Shown in pieces: positions 10,120 through 25,100 of a stretch of DNA of 64,000 bases. The stretch comes from Undaria pinnatifida (taxonomy: Eukaryota > Sar > Phaeophyceae > Laminariales > Alariaceae). The notes beneath the pieces are model-generated. The model did no database searches and was not told the origin of the DNA. It saw only the letters and a list, made by a program, of their open reading frames with translations. How positions within the stretch are numbered: position 1 is the stretch's first letter; each line of letters opens with the position of its first letter. The stretch covers positions 8,762,323 to 8,826,322 of the forward strand of contig JABAKD010000005.1 of assembly GCA_012845835.1 (NCBI GenBank). The letters are read 5' to 3'. A program made the translations under genes and the position numbers.

Positions 10120-13100
10120 GTGAGAAAGAGACAGACAGATAGATAATTAGACAGGCAGACAAGACTGACTGACTGACTGACTGACTGACTGACTGACTGG
10201 CTGACTGGTGGGCCGACAGACAGATGCGTGCACGTGAGAGGAAGGGGGGAGGGAGAAAACGGAAGAGATGTGTGCTGTCTTCAGCAGGAAATTCTTTAAA
10301 CACGTGCACACGTTGTGTTCTCGTACCCGGTACGCTAGCGTTTCACTTGCTTTTCCCTGATTAATTGCGTTGTTTAGGTTTTCTCTATTTTTTTCTCTGC
10401 CTCAGTCTGTGACCACGTAATGTGTGTCTCTCTAGGGCGAAAAATAGGCATGGACACTGGGTATACTGATGTTGTTGGGTAGAAAGAACGATTTGATGTG
10501 AAGACGACACACACGAGGTATCACAGTCAGAAAGTATCAGAGAACATGCGTGCTGCATGCAGCAGGGGTCTTGAAACGCGCAAAGTGGTTTGTATTAGAG
10601 TACATCGAAGAGAATCCCTGCTATCAACCATCACCTGTAGTACGTACCCTCCCCCTCGTGCTTGCGTGGGTGTGATCGTCATTTCGACGGCGTGGAACTA
10701 TCCAAGAGCCTAATATCCGTAGCGGGTTGGGTCTTTTCTTTCAGATATACCTGTATTTGTGCTGGTGGTGCTCTCGGTATTTTGTTGGAGCTCAACCGCG
10801 GAGAGAAGGAGGCATTCATTCGCAAGGGCAAGCGGGGGCGCTGTGGACAGCATCCGATCAGGCTTTGTCTTAAATATCTACCTTTTGGTTATGCCCCAGG
10901 CATACGGGTAGAGGGGGCGCGGAGTTGCATGCCGTGTGTGCGACAAGGAGAAGGCGTGAACCTAAACGTGAACAAACAATTGCTGTACGTACAATGCCAA
11001 TGTTACAGGGGAACTAGTAATCTAAATAATGGTGCTATAGGGGCGCGAGCACAAACGTACCGTCGTTGGTTGCGATGTTGTACTCGACGCTGGCCTCGAA
11101 CGCCAAGCCGAGCAATGCCATGCCATGCCATGCCGTGTGCTTTTTTTTTGTCCCAACCCGTTGCCTGGCTGACTCAGGCTCCCGGCCCATGTCATGTTGG
11201 GCGGCATCATGCTCCTCTGACTCACCTACCTGCCGATAACCGCCCCGCCACCGCCGCCGCCCCCCCTTGTCCTGTCTTTCGCTTGTGTTTTTGCCCCCTA
11301 TCTTTCTCTGACTCATGTACCTGCCGATTTCCGCCCCCACCCCTCCGCCGGCGCCGGCGCCGCCTCTTGCCCCGGTTCTTGCTTGTGTTTTTATTGTCTC
11401 CTGACCCCGGCGATAGTGGAGGGTGTCACTTATGACAAGAGTACCACTGCATCTCGGACGGTCGTCGGGTGAGTGAGGTCACCGACCGAAGCAATTGCAC
11501 AGGCACTTTCACAGGCAACCCGCCCTACTCAGCCGGCGCTATGGAGGGACTACTCAACTGTCCAAGTTTCAAAGCACCGGATGTTCACCCAATCTTTCGT
11601 GTAGCCCCCGTGTAAACCGGGACGAAGGATGGTTTTGATGTATCAACGGGCGCTGACTATCAGTCCCCTGTCCCCTACTTTGGGAGTTCCCCACGAATGA
11701 CATTATGTTTTGGACGCAAGACGTACCTTATGTAGTTGCTTTAGTTGTGCCGTAGGTTGCCTTTATGCCTTTTTAATGCCGTACGCCTACGTGGGCGAGA
11801 TAGGCGTGGAAGTGGCAACGTAGGCAACCCTCTGACGAAAAATGGGTTCAGAAGTGGGTCCTCGTTTTTGGGGACAAACTACTTGGAATTAGTGTGGGAC
11901 GACTTTTGCGGTAGTGGAAGGGTTAAGTCTAGTTGTAGAGCTGACGTTAGCTACAGTAGATCCCTTCAAGATTTGAGACGGAAACGTGTCGGGAAAAAAA
12001 TGCGGTTACAGCGTTTGCCATACCTATTAATAGCAACCCGGGCTGCCGAGGCAGGGTAGCATAGAAGGAGGGCTCGAACTTGAAAGCAAGGACTTAGCAC
12101 AACACGCGCGCTGCGTGGTACTGCGTGTGCTTCGCGCCCACACCCGGAAGAGGAGCACACCTGTTGGTAGCTTTGTGTCTGTATCTGGTGTGGTCCCAAA
12201 GGGGTTAGAAACTGGGATTCATGTTGACGCAGACTTGGATGCAAGCATACCGGTAATGGCTCCAAACGAGCAATTATGAGGCCATTACCATTAAAGTGAT
12301 CGAAGTCACAGCTGGCATACGTGATTTTTTTTGTAAATGATGAAAACCGCACTCTATAGCCGCTACCGCCAAACCTTGTGGTAGGGAATGGATCGATATC
12401 ATCATCTCAGTGTGAAAATACGTAAGTAAGGGGGGTTCCAACTTTAGTATGGAGGCATTTCTATTTTGGGGTTGTTGCCAAACCTTCAAGAACCGCATGG
12501 TTTTCGACAATCCCGTATGGATTTGCGAACCGTTCGCGAAGCGGGACCGCTATCCACGCATCCCTGGTTAAAAGCAAAAAGGTCAGCGCCTGTAGCAGTA
12601 GCGCTGACCGTTGCTGCTTGGGCTAGCTAGTGTTTTGCTGATTGTTGTACGCTTTGTTCTTGCTTTTTTTTCGCCCGAAACAAACGAAATGCCTGCCTTA
12701 CACCTAAGAAGATACAAAAACACTGACCCACCGGCTGTGTTTCTTAATTGGAAGAGGCTGCATACACGTTAACCTCCGTATAACGGCTACCGATTATATT
12801 TGTAAATATCCGCCTCCCTTTCTTATTACCCTGTTTCGTATTATTTACAAATGTCCTGTGATGCATATGGCGATATATCTGGTATAGCACACCCGCGGTG
12901 ATAACTTTCGCGTTTTTTTGGCTGTCGTCTACTTGCCTTTTCCCGCAGCAAAAAATCGGAGCGCAGCTGGAATGTAAAGGTCGGATGTGTGGAAAGCTTT
13001 CGATGGGAGTCAAAGCAGGCAAGTAACCTTCCGAGAAAGTTTCGATTATAAACGAAAAAAGTCCAAAATCTTGGAGCGTCGCTCACCGCCGGCATGCGCC

Positions 13101-16100
13101 CTACGAAACTGTTGGTATCGTTTTGGCTTTTCCCCTGTGACAAGTCTCCACAGTAGGGCTGTGAGTTGGCGTGCTTCATGTCGTCGACTTGTTCGTTGGC
13201 TATAGTAGGTACTATGGTTACTGTACTGCTGTAGCTCGTTTCGGTAATTGGCGGAGGCTTTGTTTTTTTGGTACATAACGGGTGCGCGTGTGGCTCCATG
13301 TGTGTTTTTGTGTCGGAAAGTACTACAAAAAGTCAGTTGTTGGTTGGCTTAACTTCGCCACTCGACTAAGGCATACTTGGCCACGCAACCATGAACCCTC
13401 CTGGGGCTTAAGAGGGAAAACTTGACAAATTCAGCTGACGATGGTAGCGTTCTTCACACGGAGCAACCCGGACTGCTAGACTATTAATGGGTGACGACGA
13501 TTTTCCAGTCGAACTCCATTGCAAGTACCTGTAAGACACGCGCACAGCTTGCACTGCCGTGTGCTGCATGCTCGCACCATGATATGAGCGCGTTTACGCT
13601 TCGTTGTTATGATATATCGCTGCACATGGGCCTCCAACGGGTACTGCTAGACTATTAATGGGTGACGACGATTTTCCAGTCGAACTCCATTGCAAGTACC
13701 TGTAAGACACGCGCACAGCTTGCACTGCCGTGTGCTGCATGCTCGCACCATGATATGAGCGCGTTTACGCTTCGTTGTTATGATATATCGCTGCACATGG
13801 GCCTCCAACGGGTTAACCGTCGTGGGACTCGTGTATACCTACCGACCGAAAGAGCGACGAGTGTGGTATAATCGGTATAATCGAGCGTCTAGTAAGAATG
13901 TGTTGCACTACGAGTTTCACCATGTTGCGCTCGTGTCCCTTTCATCTCTTTACATCGTACTTGGGACGCCTGCAACGACAGACGTAGCACTTTTTTCGGC
14001 AAGCATTTATTTCTGAATTTCGGGACTCCTTATCGCCTTCACAACTGGAAACCCGTTTTGAGGCGAAAATTACGTGGAAATAGTATAGAGGGAGGGGTTT
14101 GGGGTTTCTGAAGGGTTTAACCGAGTATCACTGGAATGACGTTATTTTCGTTCTATTTTTTTCCCCCCTATTTTTTGTCGTCCCAAGGTAAGGGTTGTGC
14201 TTTGTTTTGAGCCAAAAAAGGTATAGCTCTTACCGGTTGAGCCCCCTCAAGTGAGGAACTACCGTTTGATCTGATGCTTTTTTTTTACGAGTATAGTTGT
14301 TTTTTAGGACTAGCGCATGGAACTGTTGGTCTGATTGCGCGAACGAATGCCTCCGAAGTCATGTTTCGGGTGATGGTGAGATATTGAGCTAGCTCCTCGT
14401 GTTCGGAGCGCCGAAACTTCTTGGAATCTGCTGCACACCCCTATCGTGGTATGACTTCTCTTTTTTTTTCTTCACATAAGACGTGAGCTTGATTGTTCAT
14501 CGGGATTGCAGTTTCAGTTTTCTCGAAATCAGTTCTTTGGGTTTGGTATACGTTGAGCTTTGTCATACACGTAGAACTCCTTGGGCGAAGAGCCTCCTCA
14601 AAACAACCATTGGTAGTGCACCTATAGCGTAGTACGTGTCTTCGGATATATCTTCCGCCGTGGCAATCCGGGCTGCTTTGTGTGGCCGATGCCTTCGTCG
14701 TCATACCCACCATTTCGGCAGTTTTCCTCTCTGGAGTCCCGAGAGGGTTAATTCCGGGACGGTAAAGGCCCCTCTGTAGTGCCGGTTACCCAATATAGTG
14801 CCTGTGCAATCGCTTCCCGGGAGGTTTAATACAGGGACAGTAGAAGCCCCTCTGTTGTGCCGGTTGAGTAGTGCCGGTTACCCGATATAGTGCCCGTGCA
14901 ATCGCTTGGCACAGATGGCAGTTTTCCCCTCTGGAGTCCCGAGAGGGTTAATACGGGGACAGTAGAGGCCCCTGTGTTGTGCCGGTTGAGTAGTACCAGT
15001 TACCCAATATAGTGCCTGTGCAATCGCTAGGCACAGATGACAGTTTTCCCCTCTGACGTCCCGAGAGGGTTAATACCGGGACAGTAGAGGCCCCTCTGTT
15101 GTGCCGGTTGAGTAGCGCCGGTTACCCAATATAGTGCCTGTGCAATCGCTAGGCACATGTGACAGTTTTCCCCTCTGGAGTCCCTAAGGGGGTTAGTACC
15201 GGTGCAGTAGAGTCTCCTCTGTATTGCCGTTTGAGTAGTGCCGGTTTCCCGATACGGTGCCCGTGCAATCGCTAGGCACAGACGGGAACGACAATTAAGC
15301 GGCAGCATGCGGAGTAGCGTTGGTTGTCGTTTTAGTGCCGATATTTCCGGCTGGCGGACACCGACCGGCACACGGTAGATGAACCACTACCGCAATGCTC
15401 ACCGGGTTGCTACTTCGGTTTTGCTCACGATCAGTTTTGGGTGTGACGTGGAGTGTGACGTGTAGAGCTCCTTTAGTGAGGAGTCCCAGAAAAAAACGTG
15501 GTGCACGTCTCTACCGTAGGGTGTCCCGATATAGTTAGGATGCCATTCATTTTTTTTTCATGTGTTAGTGGTTGTTTTGTATACCTGGGCCATAGCTTTG
15601 TTCACCGGACTGTACCGTCAGTGTTGGTCAAAATCAGTTTTGGGTGTGACGTGCAGGCTCCTCTTTGTGAGGAGCTCCAGGAAGAAGAGTGGTGCACGTC
15701 TCTACCGTAGAATGTGTCCCGATATCGGTGGCATCCCGTTTTTCTTTTTTTCTGTTAATGGTTGTTTTGTACACATGGGCCACAGGTTTGTTCACCGGAT
15801 TGCACCGTCAGTTTTGCTCAAAATCAGTTTTGGGGGTGGGGCATGGAGCTCCTCAACCCCTTTAGAGACCCCATATCCCTCCCTATACTACATTAAAGTA
15901 CATTTGTCAAAAAAAGGGTGTCCAGTTGTAAAGGCGGTAACCCCTCTGGAGCCCCCAAATCCCTCCCTATACTAAATGCAAGTAAATTTGAAAAGAAAGG
16001 TTTTCCAGTTGTAAAGGCGTTAAGTGAGGAGCACCAGTAAAAGAATGGTGCACACCTGTACCGTAGGAATTGTCCCGATATCCTTGGGATACCGTTTTTG

Positions 16101-19100
16101 TTTTTCAACATGCATAGCATTCGTAGTGCACCTATATAGGCCAATGGGACCGTTACTACGAGAGATCCACTGTTACCAGAGGACGAAGTATTATCAAAGA
16201 AAAAAATGGGGCAAAAAAGCACCCGGCTTTGTTTAATAGCGTTTGAGTCAAGTTCATTTTGTTGGCAGGTCTTACCAGGCATACAAAGCCACAATCGAAC
16301 GCAGTCGTAGCGTAGGAGAGCTCGCCTCAGAGGTGGCGGTGGTTTCCTTTTTTGTGTGTTCTTTTTTTATCCTGTCAAGTGTGGTTCTTCGTAATAGTCG
16401 GGTTGCGCTTTTATTTTCCCTCAAGGTCAGTATAGAGCTGCTTAACCTTGTTGGGGGGAAAAGACGCGATCGAAACAGATGTGCGGCGTTATCACCAAGC
16501 AAGCGTCTAGCGTTAGCGCGGCGAGGGAAGGAGTAGTATCATGTTCATGGGACCATTCAACGCGCGTGTCGTACCAACCAAGTTCTTGGCTTGTTTTAAC
16601 AGGCTCTAATTACGCCCGCAGCCAGCAGCCGGCCGTGCTTCGTGTGGTCGGTGCTGTAATGGCCAGTTTTTTTTTCGTCAATTTTTCCCTCTGAAGTCTC
16701 TAAGGGGTCAAGGGGTTAACGCCTCTACCAGTGGAAACCCGTTTTTGACACGTGCTACGATAGAGGTAGCACTTTTCGTTTGAAATGGTGTCTGAATGAC
16801 CGGGCTCCTCAACCCAAAATCGTCGGAAGCAGGTTATTTTTTGGCGTGATTCTCGTTGTATATATACACTGGCCATGGGATTTTTCAATCCGGTGCCTCG
16901 TAGCAGTTTTATTTTTCTCCAAAATCGGTTTTTGGGAGAGGTCTTAACCCCTTTAAAGCCCCAAAATCCCTTCCTATACTAACTTCAAGTACATTGGTAA
17001 AAAAAAGGGTTTCTAGTTGTAGAGGCGTTAAGCTCCTAAAGTGAGGAACCTCAGAAAAAAAATGGTTCACCTCTATTGTAGCACGCGTCTTTTTGGTGAC
17101 AAAATTACTTGAAATTATTATAGGGAGGGGTTTTGGGACTCCAAAGGGGCTCAGTAAAAGGCGTCAGAAAACAACACGTGCACAACTGTCAAGAGCTCAC
17201 GTCGGTTACAGCCAGCGCAAGATGTGAGAAGGGTAGAGGTGCATCAACCATTGTTTTTATGAGGCTCCTAGTTTCTGGGTATGTATTCCCCGCCCAAAAA
17301 CTGGTTTGGAGAAGAAACGAAAAGTGCAACCCGATGTACAATCCCCATGTTATATTAGGTATGCAAGAAAAAAAACTGCGAAAAAATGACGAAAATTCCC
17401 ACGATTTTGGGTTAAGGAACACGTCGTCATTCAGAAGAAAAATAGGCAGGAAACGCTATCTCTATCGCAGCGCGTGACTTTCAGCACCGCAGCGGTACGG
17501 CGGTAGTAGCACGCTGCATGCGTGGCGTAGGTATGCCCTCTTGCATTGCGGTCGGGACACTGAGCTTGTAGAATGGTACCTGGTAAGTCTCCTAAAGCAG
17601 CGGCCGGCGTCGCATCGTTTGGCCAATGGATGCTGCTGTCTGTCTTGTTAGCCTAGCCGAGACGCCAAATGTGGGACGGTAGTCCCGCAACAGGTAGAGA
17701 TCTATTTGTTTAAGTTGGGCGTGGAGAAACAACGAGGATGGGTTGTGTGGCGTTACCACACCCTCGGGGGTTGGCAACGAAACTAATCTTAGAGTGCCCC
17801 AGCTGATAATACAGCATGGCCTTGAAATATCATGGTGACAATGAGGCGGTACGATGTACCAGGGGATAGGACCTGGTGTCCACATGAACGCTGCTGTCTG
17901 TCGTATTAGCTGTCGTTGTCGTCTTTAGCTTTTGCCGCTTTTACCCTCTATGCTGTAGCCAAACAACAAACGGGTTAATATTCTCTCTATGAAAAGACCT
18001 TTAAAAATGCGCCCACGCTTTTGTAGGACAAAATTCTTTGATGTGGTGTGGGAAACAAATTGCAGCAGTCCGAAGAGTTAATTAAGTTGTCTTCCGTCTG
18101 CGCGTGCTGTGCTGTGCTTTGCTGCGCTGCACTGCGCTACGCTGTGCTTCCGTGCTCTGCTCTGTTGCTGTGCTGTGCTATGCTGTGCTGCTGCGCTGTG
18201 CTGTGTTCTGCCGTGCCGTGCTTGCTACGCTGTGCTATGCTGTGCTTGACCGTGGTGTGTGCGCTTCCCCAGAGCCCCCCCAAGCTGCCTCCAGGACCAG
18301 CACCGACCCCCCTGGCCGGAATCGGAATTCTTCGTGAAAAACAAGTAGGCACGGACATTTTCTGGTTGGAACACTTGAGCACCGGGTGGGAGGCCTACCT
18401 GAACGAGAGGTATGTATTTTTATTCGTTTTATTGTAATGATTTACTTACTTTAGTTTGATTTGATTTAGTTCGATATATTTGGGTACCTGGTACCGGTGT
18501 ATTTTCGGTGTATTTTTGGTTGTATTTTTTTGTTTATTTTGTCAAGTGCTATACCTCAGTAGCTCGATTTATGGTCGGTTAGTTTACATATACTTCGTAT
18601 ATAAACCATTCTTTGATTTCAGGGATTCGGTCAGGAGTTTTTTCTTGTCTAGGCCTAAGTATGCGATTCGCGGAACTGGAATTCTCGGTCAAATAGCTTC
18701 GTTCGAGCGCCGGCTTCGGGGGGCGGCTCCAACGCCCCTCGCCCTGCCGTGTCCGTTCCGCACATCGACGTGAACGCGAACGGAGGATGCCGAGCGAGAC
18801 AAGCGGGAAGTTGCAAAAATACCGCATGTCGAGGAGGAAGTCCGGAGATTTTGGTTGTATCTTAATGTCTGCAGCGCCTGGATGATTTACAAAGTTGGCA
18901 TCATTTCCAAACGGTACTTGCTAATGTTTGGAATTTTGCGGTGGCATACTCTTGAGCGTTTGTTTCCCTTTTAGCGTTTGTTTCCCTTTTGACGTGTGCA
19001 GGGCTGGAGCGTTTGTTTTGGTTTTATCTGATAAAATATTTTAATTAGGATACGCGCCAACAACAACGTACAACAACGATGGAAAAGCTACAAAACAAAT

Positions 19101-22100
19101 AACGCGCGAGCGATGACGTGCTTCTCGTAGACGAATGTACATACTACGACGTCTGCGAAAGGTTCCCTACGGCCGGCAATGAAGGCGGGGATACAACTTT
19201 ATTAAGAAGCAAATTAGACGGACACCCTTCACAAACAAGTAAAAAAATCCCTAGATAACGTACATGATGCAAATGACCAGCCGAATTGCGACCGCGTGAA
19301 TAATTGCGATCTTAGAGTTGGTAGGCTTTAACCCAATAGGCCAAGGTTTTTTGCGCGACCTATCATGCAAGTAACTAGCCAAATTGCGGTTGTTTTGCTT
19401 GATGTCCGCAGGGCTTGAACGAGCAAAATACGCGAAAGTGCGAGCAGTTGTGAAGAATGCGATGCAAGAAGATTAGAAAGGCTGCAAGACGAACATGATA
19501 TGTCCAGAAGAACGCGTGTTACATCAGTAGTAGATCGCTCTAATTCGCCTTTTTATATTATTGCGTTTGGTGCTGTTGAAGTGTTAATCATTTTGAGCGT
19601 GCTTGGTCTGCACGTCAACCTGATATAGATGGACTCAAAACCGTCCTTTTGCGGCGACCTTATTACGCAAATAACTTCTGCAGGAGGAGTTATGAAGAAT
19701 GTGTATAACTTCGTCGGGTTAATACGCACATGAAAAAAAAATATCTGATGAAGTATTAATAGGATACGCGCCAACAACAACGTACAACGACGACGGACAA
19801 CCTACAAAAATACACAAACAAATAACGCGTGAGCGATGACGTACTTTCCGTACACGTATATACTACGACATCTACGTTTCTCCACGATCAGACAACACAC
19901 AGACAGTCGATCTGGGAGGCTCGGATCAAGATGATACTATTATATCATGCATTACATATTTCAGAAGCTAGCTCAGTGCGCGTCTCCCAGTGGCTACGAA
20001 GAGGACACGCAGCGGACATGGTCAGTCACCTTACTGGCCCCGGATGCTCGATTGAGTTAAAATATCGTAAGAAACGCACTCGACACGTTTCGTCGCCAGA
20101 CTAAAGGGTCAGTGGGCTTGTGGTCGGATTTATTCGATCGAAATCTGATGGATGAAGCTCGAAATCGGATTAATTAAAAAAACGGTAGCTATTAATAGTA
20201 GTACGTTGTTATCAATATTAGTCTCTTATCGAACTCTTGGCATTGCCTTACATACTGTACGTGCAGACTATGATTGTGTGTGGTGACTTTTTTTTACTTT
20301 ACCAAGTATTGAATCGAACAATTCGAAGTGCTGCCCTGCCCTACCCGAAGCATGGGCGCCGGCGAATGCCGGCACCCATGCGGAGCCCTTGTATTGTTTC
20401 AATATTGTTTCGTTTGAGTTATTTTTCTGTCTTGTCGTATCCCGTTGTATCTTCGTTTTAGTGTTGTTTGTTTACGGTGGGAAGGATTGCTGGTGATGCG
20501 TTTTTTTGCCGGGAGGGGAGTTGAGCTTCATTACGCCTGTAGGTCCAAATTGTAACCACTTATTTTGTTTGGTATTTTGTGTTTTTCTGGATGTTGCAGT
20601 CTACAGATCCTTGTTTCCTCCGCTGTAGGAGTGCTGCTGTTCCTGTTGGCTTCTTTTGTTGCTATCGCCTTGGCTCCGGAGCACCTTGTGAATACGCGCT
20701 TGGTTATCTACCACTCCGTTGTCCGGGCATCGGGATCGCAAAAAATGGCGGCGGAAGCGGAAAAATAGGCGGCGGGGCGTGAAAATTAAACGGGGGTAAC
20801 CGAAAAAGCCGGCGGCGGGTTTGACAAAATCGGCTGCGGAACCGCAAAACTCGCCAGTTTGAGTGAAGAATTCGGCGGCGAAACCGGAAAAGTGGCGGGC
20901 GGCGCGGCAATACCTAGGGTGATGAGTTGGCTGACTATAAGCCGCCGACAAGCAAATATTTGTTAGTTGGCTGCAAGGTTCCCCGTGGGGATGTGGTTAG
21001 CTTGACATCCCGGGGGTGTCGCAAGTTGAAAAGGGGGGCGAAAGCTCTTGAAAACTAAAGGAGAAAAACCAGGGCTTTTCGCGGGTCATGACCAGACCGC
21101 AGATCGAGTCAGGACGTTTCCATCGTCTCGCGGGTCGTGTCCGGTCGGGTCAAGAGGTGGTCGAAGCCTCACGGGTCGGGTCGGGTCGGGCCCGGAGATT
21201 TTGAGATCTCACGGGTCGAGCCGGGTCACCCTGACCCGACCCGACTCCCGACCCGACCCGTGATATTCGACCCGACCCGCGAAAAACCCTGGAAAACGCC
21301 TCTCTCCCGCAAGTAACCCGGCAAGTAGCACCGATCAGCACGAACGAGTTTATGGCGTAGCCTTATCTGTGTATTTCAGCTAGTTGCGTTCGGTATTTTG
21401 CGGAGTTGTGCATATTTGCGTCTGACTGGTGCGGCTGTGATTAGACGTGTTGTGCATAGGGATTCAATTTGTTTTACCTCCCTCCCTCACCCCCCCCTCT
21501 CTCATCCCTGCCCCCCGCTCTCCGTGTGCGTGTGTTGGCGCTCCTCCCCCCCTCCTTCCAATCCCTTCCCCCCCCCCCCTGCGTGTATTGGCGTTCCTCC
21601 CTCCATGCTTCCCTCCTTCCCGCCCATGCACCACCACCCACCTGTTGTTGGCGCTCCTCTCCCCCCCCCCCTATATGTATGTTGGCGTTCTTTTGAGAAA
21701 AGGTTTAACAGACGGGATCCCGGGCAGCAGGCGCTGAAGATCGCGGCTTCGAAGAGCACGGCGTTCAAGGACGGTTTGTCAGGACCTCTGACCATTGTCC
21801 TCGTGATCCTCCGTTACAAGTGCGGCGGGGCGGACGAGGGGAACAATCGCGGTGATGCAGCACAGATGCTAAACACAAACGAACCGCTTCATATTGTCGT
21901 CGTCGGAGCTAGTGCCGTCAACGAAGAGGTGGGGGAGGCGGGGGAAGGGGTAGGGACCGCGTGCTACGGAAGAGGTAGCACTTTACGTCTATTTTCTTTT
22001 CTGAATGACGGGGCTCCTTAACGCCTTCACAATTGGAAACCCTTTTTGCGGGAAAATTACTTGAAGTTAGCATAGGGAGGGATTTGGGGGCTCTTAAAGG

Positions 22101-25100
22101 GGTTTCATTACCCAAAATCGGAGGATTGTATTCTTATGTAAAACAAATAAATAAATGATCATGTCTAGGCCATGGGTTTGTTGATGAAACACGTTGCAAC
22201 GCCACTTTTTCTCCAGATCAGTTTTTGGACGAGGTGACGAGGTATAGAGCTCCTTCAGAGCCCCCAAACCCCTCCCTATACTATCTTCAAGTAATATTTC
22301 CCCACGAGGCTTTCCAGTTGTGGAGTCGTTAAGTGAGTCGTCTCATAAAAATTTCGGTGCACCTCTACCGTGGCGTGTTTCTACTGTAGGGAGGGGGGGG
22401 AGGGGGGGGGGGAGGGGGGGGGGGAGGGGGGATGTAGCATGCGAAGGGAACAGCACCTGTGCACAACACAGCTTGAACGCGAAAGAGCCGCTTCACGTTT
22501 TCGTCGTCGGGGCTTGTGCTGTCGAGGAAGAGGTGACCAGTAGAGGAAATAGGAAGGGGACGGAGGGGGAAAGTACTACTACATGGTTGTTTTTTTCGAG
22601 AATAGGTGTTGTGTGGGTTAGTATTTTAACGTGAAATGATCGTCGTGGTGTTAACATGTGTGTTTTCAAGAATTGGCGTCGTGTGGGTTAGTATTTTAAC
22701 GTGAAATGATCGTGGTGTTAACATGTGTGTTTTCAAGAATTGGCGTCGTGTGAGTTTTACATTTACTGTAAAATGCATGCGGCATGGGATTATGATTGTA
22801 GCTTTTTGCTTTGATCGGGCTCGCGGGGGTAGAGCAAATCTTACAACGTGTGGACTAACGGCATACTCTTTCCGTACCATGTTCTGCACTTGTATTTTCG
22901 TGCAAGGTATTAAACAGTGTCAGCGTGGTGTTTTGCCGTGCAAAGAGATGCACCTTTTTTATGGTTTCGCATTCTTTCGGAAGGCGTTTCTTTACCTGTG
23001 CCATGTGGACGAACCCTGCGCCACGTAAAGCAACCCCAAATATTTTTTTTTGTAGTTTAGTCGAGCTCTGTGTGAGGGGTAACCACCTCTCTGGCAGTCG
23101 TATCTATGAAGTAGCAACCGGAAAACACATATATAACCATTCGGCAGCTTGCCAAGATGAGGATCGACCGTAAAATTGTCAAACTCACAGCTGTCTTTGT
23201 TAGAATAATTTTGTACAAGAACATAACCCTGGGATGCAGCCGCCCGATCCTCATCACGCCGCTCAAGAACATTTCCCGCTATGTTGACCCCGAACGTGTC
23301 TCGCGTATCGCGAAAATCGAAGTCGGCGGAAAAATCGAAATCGAAAATCTAACTTCGAACACCTAACATCGAACGTCGAACACATCAAAATATCGTTATC
23401 AGAAAATTCTGAAGGAGACGAATTACTGGGACGAGGTGGGAACCTTGCTCGCGGGGCGCCAGGTTCGCTTGTACCTGACGGGTTTGGAGATGAGCGGGAG
23501 CTACACTCTGCGCAAGACCGACGAACGACGAGTGAGTACTACGGTAGCTCGTTTTTATTCCCTTTTTTCTTCTCTGGCTTGTACGTTATTTTGTTACTTG
23601 TTGGTATGCGGCGACCTTGTGTTGTGTTGTGTTGTGTTCTGCTCTGTGATGCCCTAAAATGTCTAGATATTCGAGTGTCTTGTCTTGTCTTGTCTTGTCT
23701 TGCGTTGCCTTGTCTTGTCTTTTCTTGTCTTGTCTCTTCTTGCCTTGTCTTGCCTTGCCTTGCCTTGCCTTGCCTTGCCTTGCCTTGCCTTGCCTTGCCT
23801 TGCCTTGCCTTGCCTTGCCTTGCCTTGCCTTGCCTTGCCTTGCCTTGCCTTGCCTTGCCTTGCCTTGCCTTGCCTTGCCTTGCCTTGCCTCGCCTCGCCT
23901 TGCCTTGCCTTGCCTTGCCTTGCCTTGCCTTGCCTTGCCTTGCCTTGCCTTGCCTTGCCTTGCCTTGCCTTGCCTTGCTTTGCCTTGCCTTGTCTCGTAG
24001 TCTGGCCAACACACAGTAACACCCCAAACCATTGTGCGTTTACGCTCGTTCGTCTGCATTGTCGCGCGCACCACCGTCTAAAGACGCACGTAGAGTGCTG
24101 GAAAGGAAGTGCGGCCGACTTCTTTCTCCAGAGGTAAGCCACGCTGTCAGACTACGAGTCACGTTTTTCGTGTTATTCGCCGGAGGGAAGTAGCGAGTCT
24201 GATCGTGCACAAGTTGGACGCGGGTTTTGCATGTACGTGTGTCCGTGGGATGCAGCTGCTGTATACTGCGATTTTAACGAAAATGGTGTTCCAGCCGCAC
24301 TTTTTTTTTTGAGAAGGAGGAGGAGGAGCCTCGTGAGCCAAAAAACGGTTTTGCTCTAGAGTTCAAATCTACTGTAGGGTCCTGGATTATCGACCACACA
24401 AACTACACGCAGCACACCGTCAGACTCCAAGATTACGCCCTTCGCGTTATCCGTTCGCCGTTTTGGAATCCTGATTCATCGATCAAACGAACGATAACAC
24501 ATCGGCAGGCTTCGTAGCGTGTTTGCAACATGCCAAGTTTGGATGGGTAGGAAAATGTATTAAGAATAGTACTGCTGTAGTACTGAAACCGTCGAACGTC
24601 ACAACCCGCGACCAACTCAACCCAAAAAAAAGTAGCGAAAGGTGTAGGTTAGCAGTATGTTCTTCTACCATTTTTTTTTTCAATTTGAACCTATTTTTTT
24701 GGTGCGTTGGTTGTGCCTTGGTTTATTATTACGCTTTTGGGTTTCAATGCCATTTTTTTGCATTTTTTCCACCGCAACAGAGTTTGGGAAATCGCGAACA
24801 CCCTTACTACCAACCCACTCCTTTGTGTCATGGGTTGCCTATTTTGTTGTTCTTTCTTGTCATCCCGATTATTGTCTTGGCACTCTTTCTGTTGCCTTTT
24901 TCCCTCCCTAGACACAACTCAGGTCCAGCGTCACGATTAATAAGCAGGCTCTTCTCCCCCCCCTCCTCACTACGGTGTACGTGCCTTCATTTTGAACGCG
25001 AGAAGACTTCAGCCCTTTCTTCCCTCATCGACTTGCATCGAATTGCGCCCTTTAGAGACCCATGTCCAGCAACCAAAAATACGATAAGTGCTATACATGT

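Larger units (their letters stand above)
15425..16140 (+). repeat. Host repeat of about 200 bp, tandem copies
   Basis: Three units near 15430, 15637 and 15825 share CAGTTTTGGGTGTGACGT, GTGGTGCACGTCTCTACCG, CCCGATAT and GCATCCCGTTTTTC/TGCCATTC. This family hosts the TTAA modules and recurs around 16790-17100, 22130-22400, 26640-27060, 27980-28200 and 32540-32700. Confidence 0.65.

Noticed and set aside
10662-11435. 257-residue open frame on the plus strand
   Set aside because: Lies in intron 1; Pro/Arg low complexity at the end and out of frame with exon 2, which has better splice support.
18621-18776. Candidate exon joining exon 3 by phase (RDSVRSFFLSRPKY...)
   Set aside because: The splice is possible, but the peptide does not fit the family; 21712 gives RRDPGQQALKIAAS and the PLT motif with equal phase.
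23539-24142. Several long frames of KARQG or LALPC repeats
   Set aside because: Pure translation of the TGCCT pentamer, open in all frames by arithmetic.
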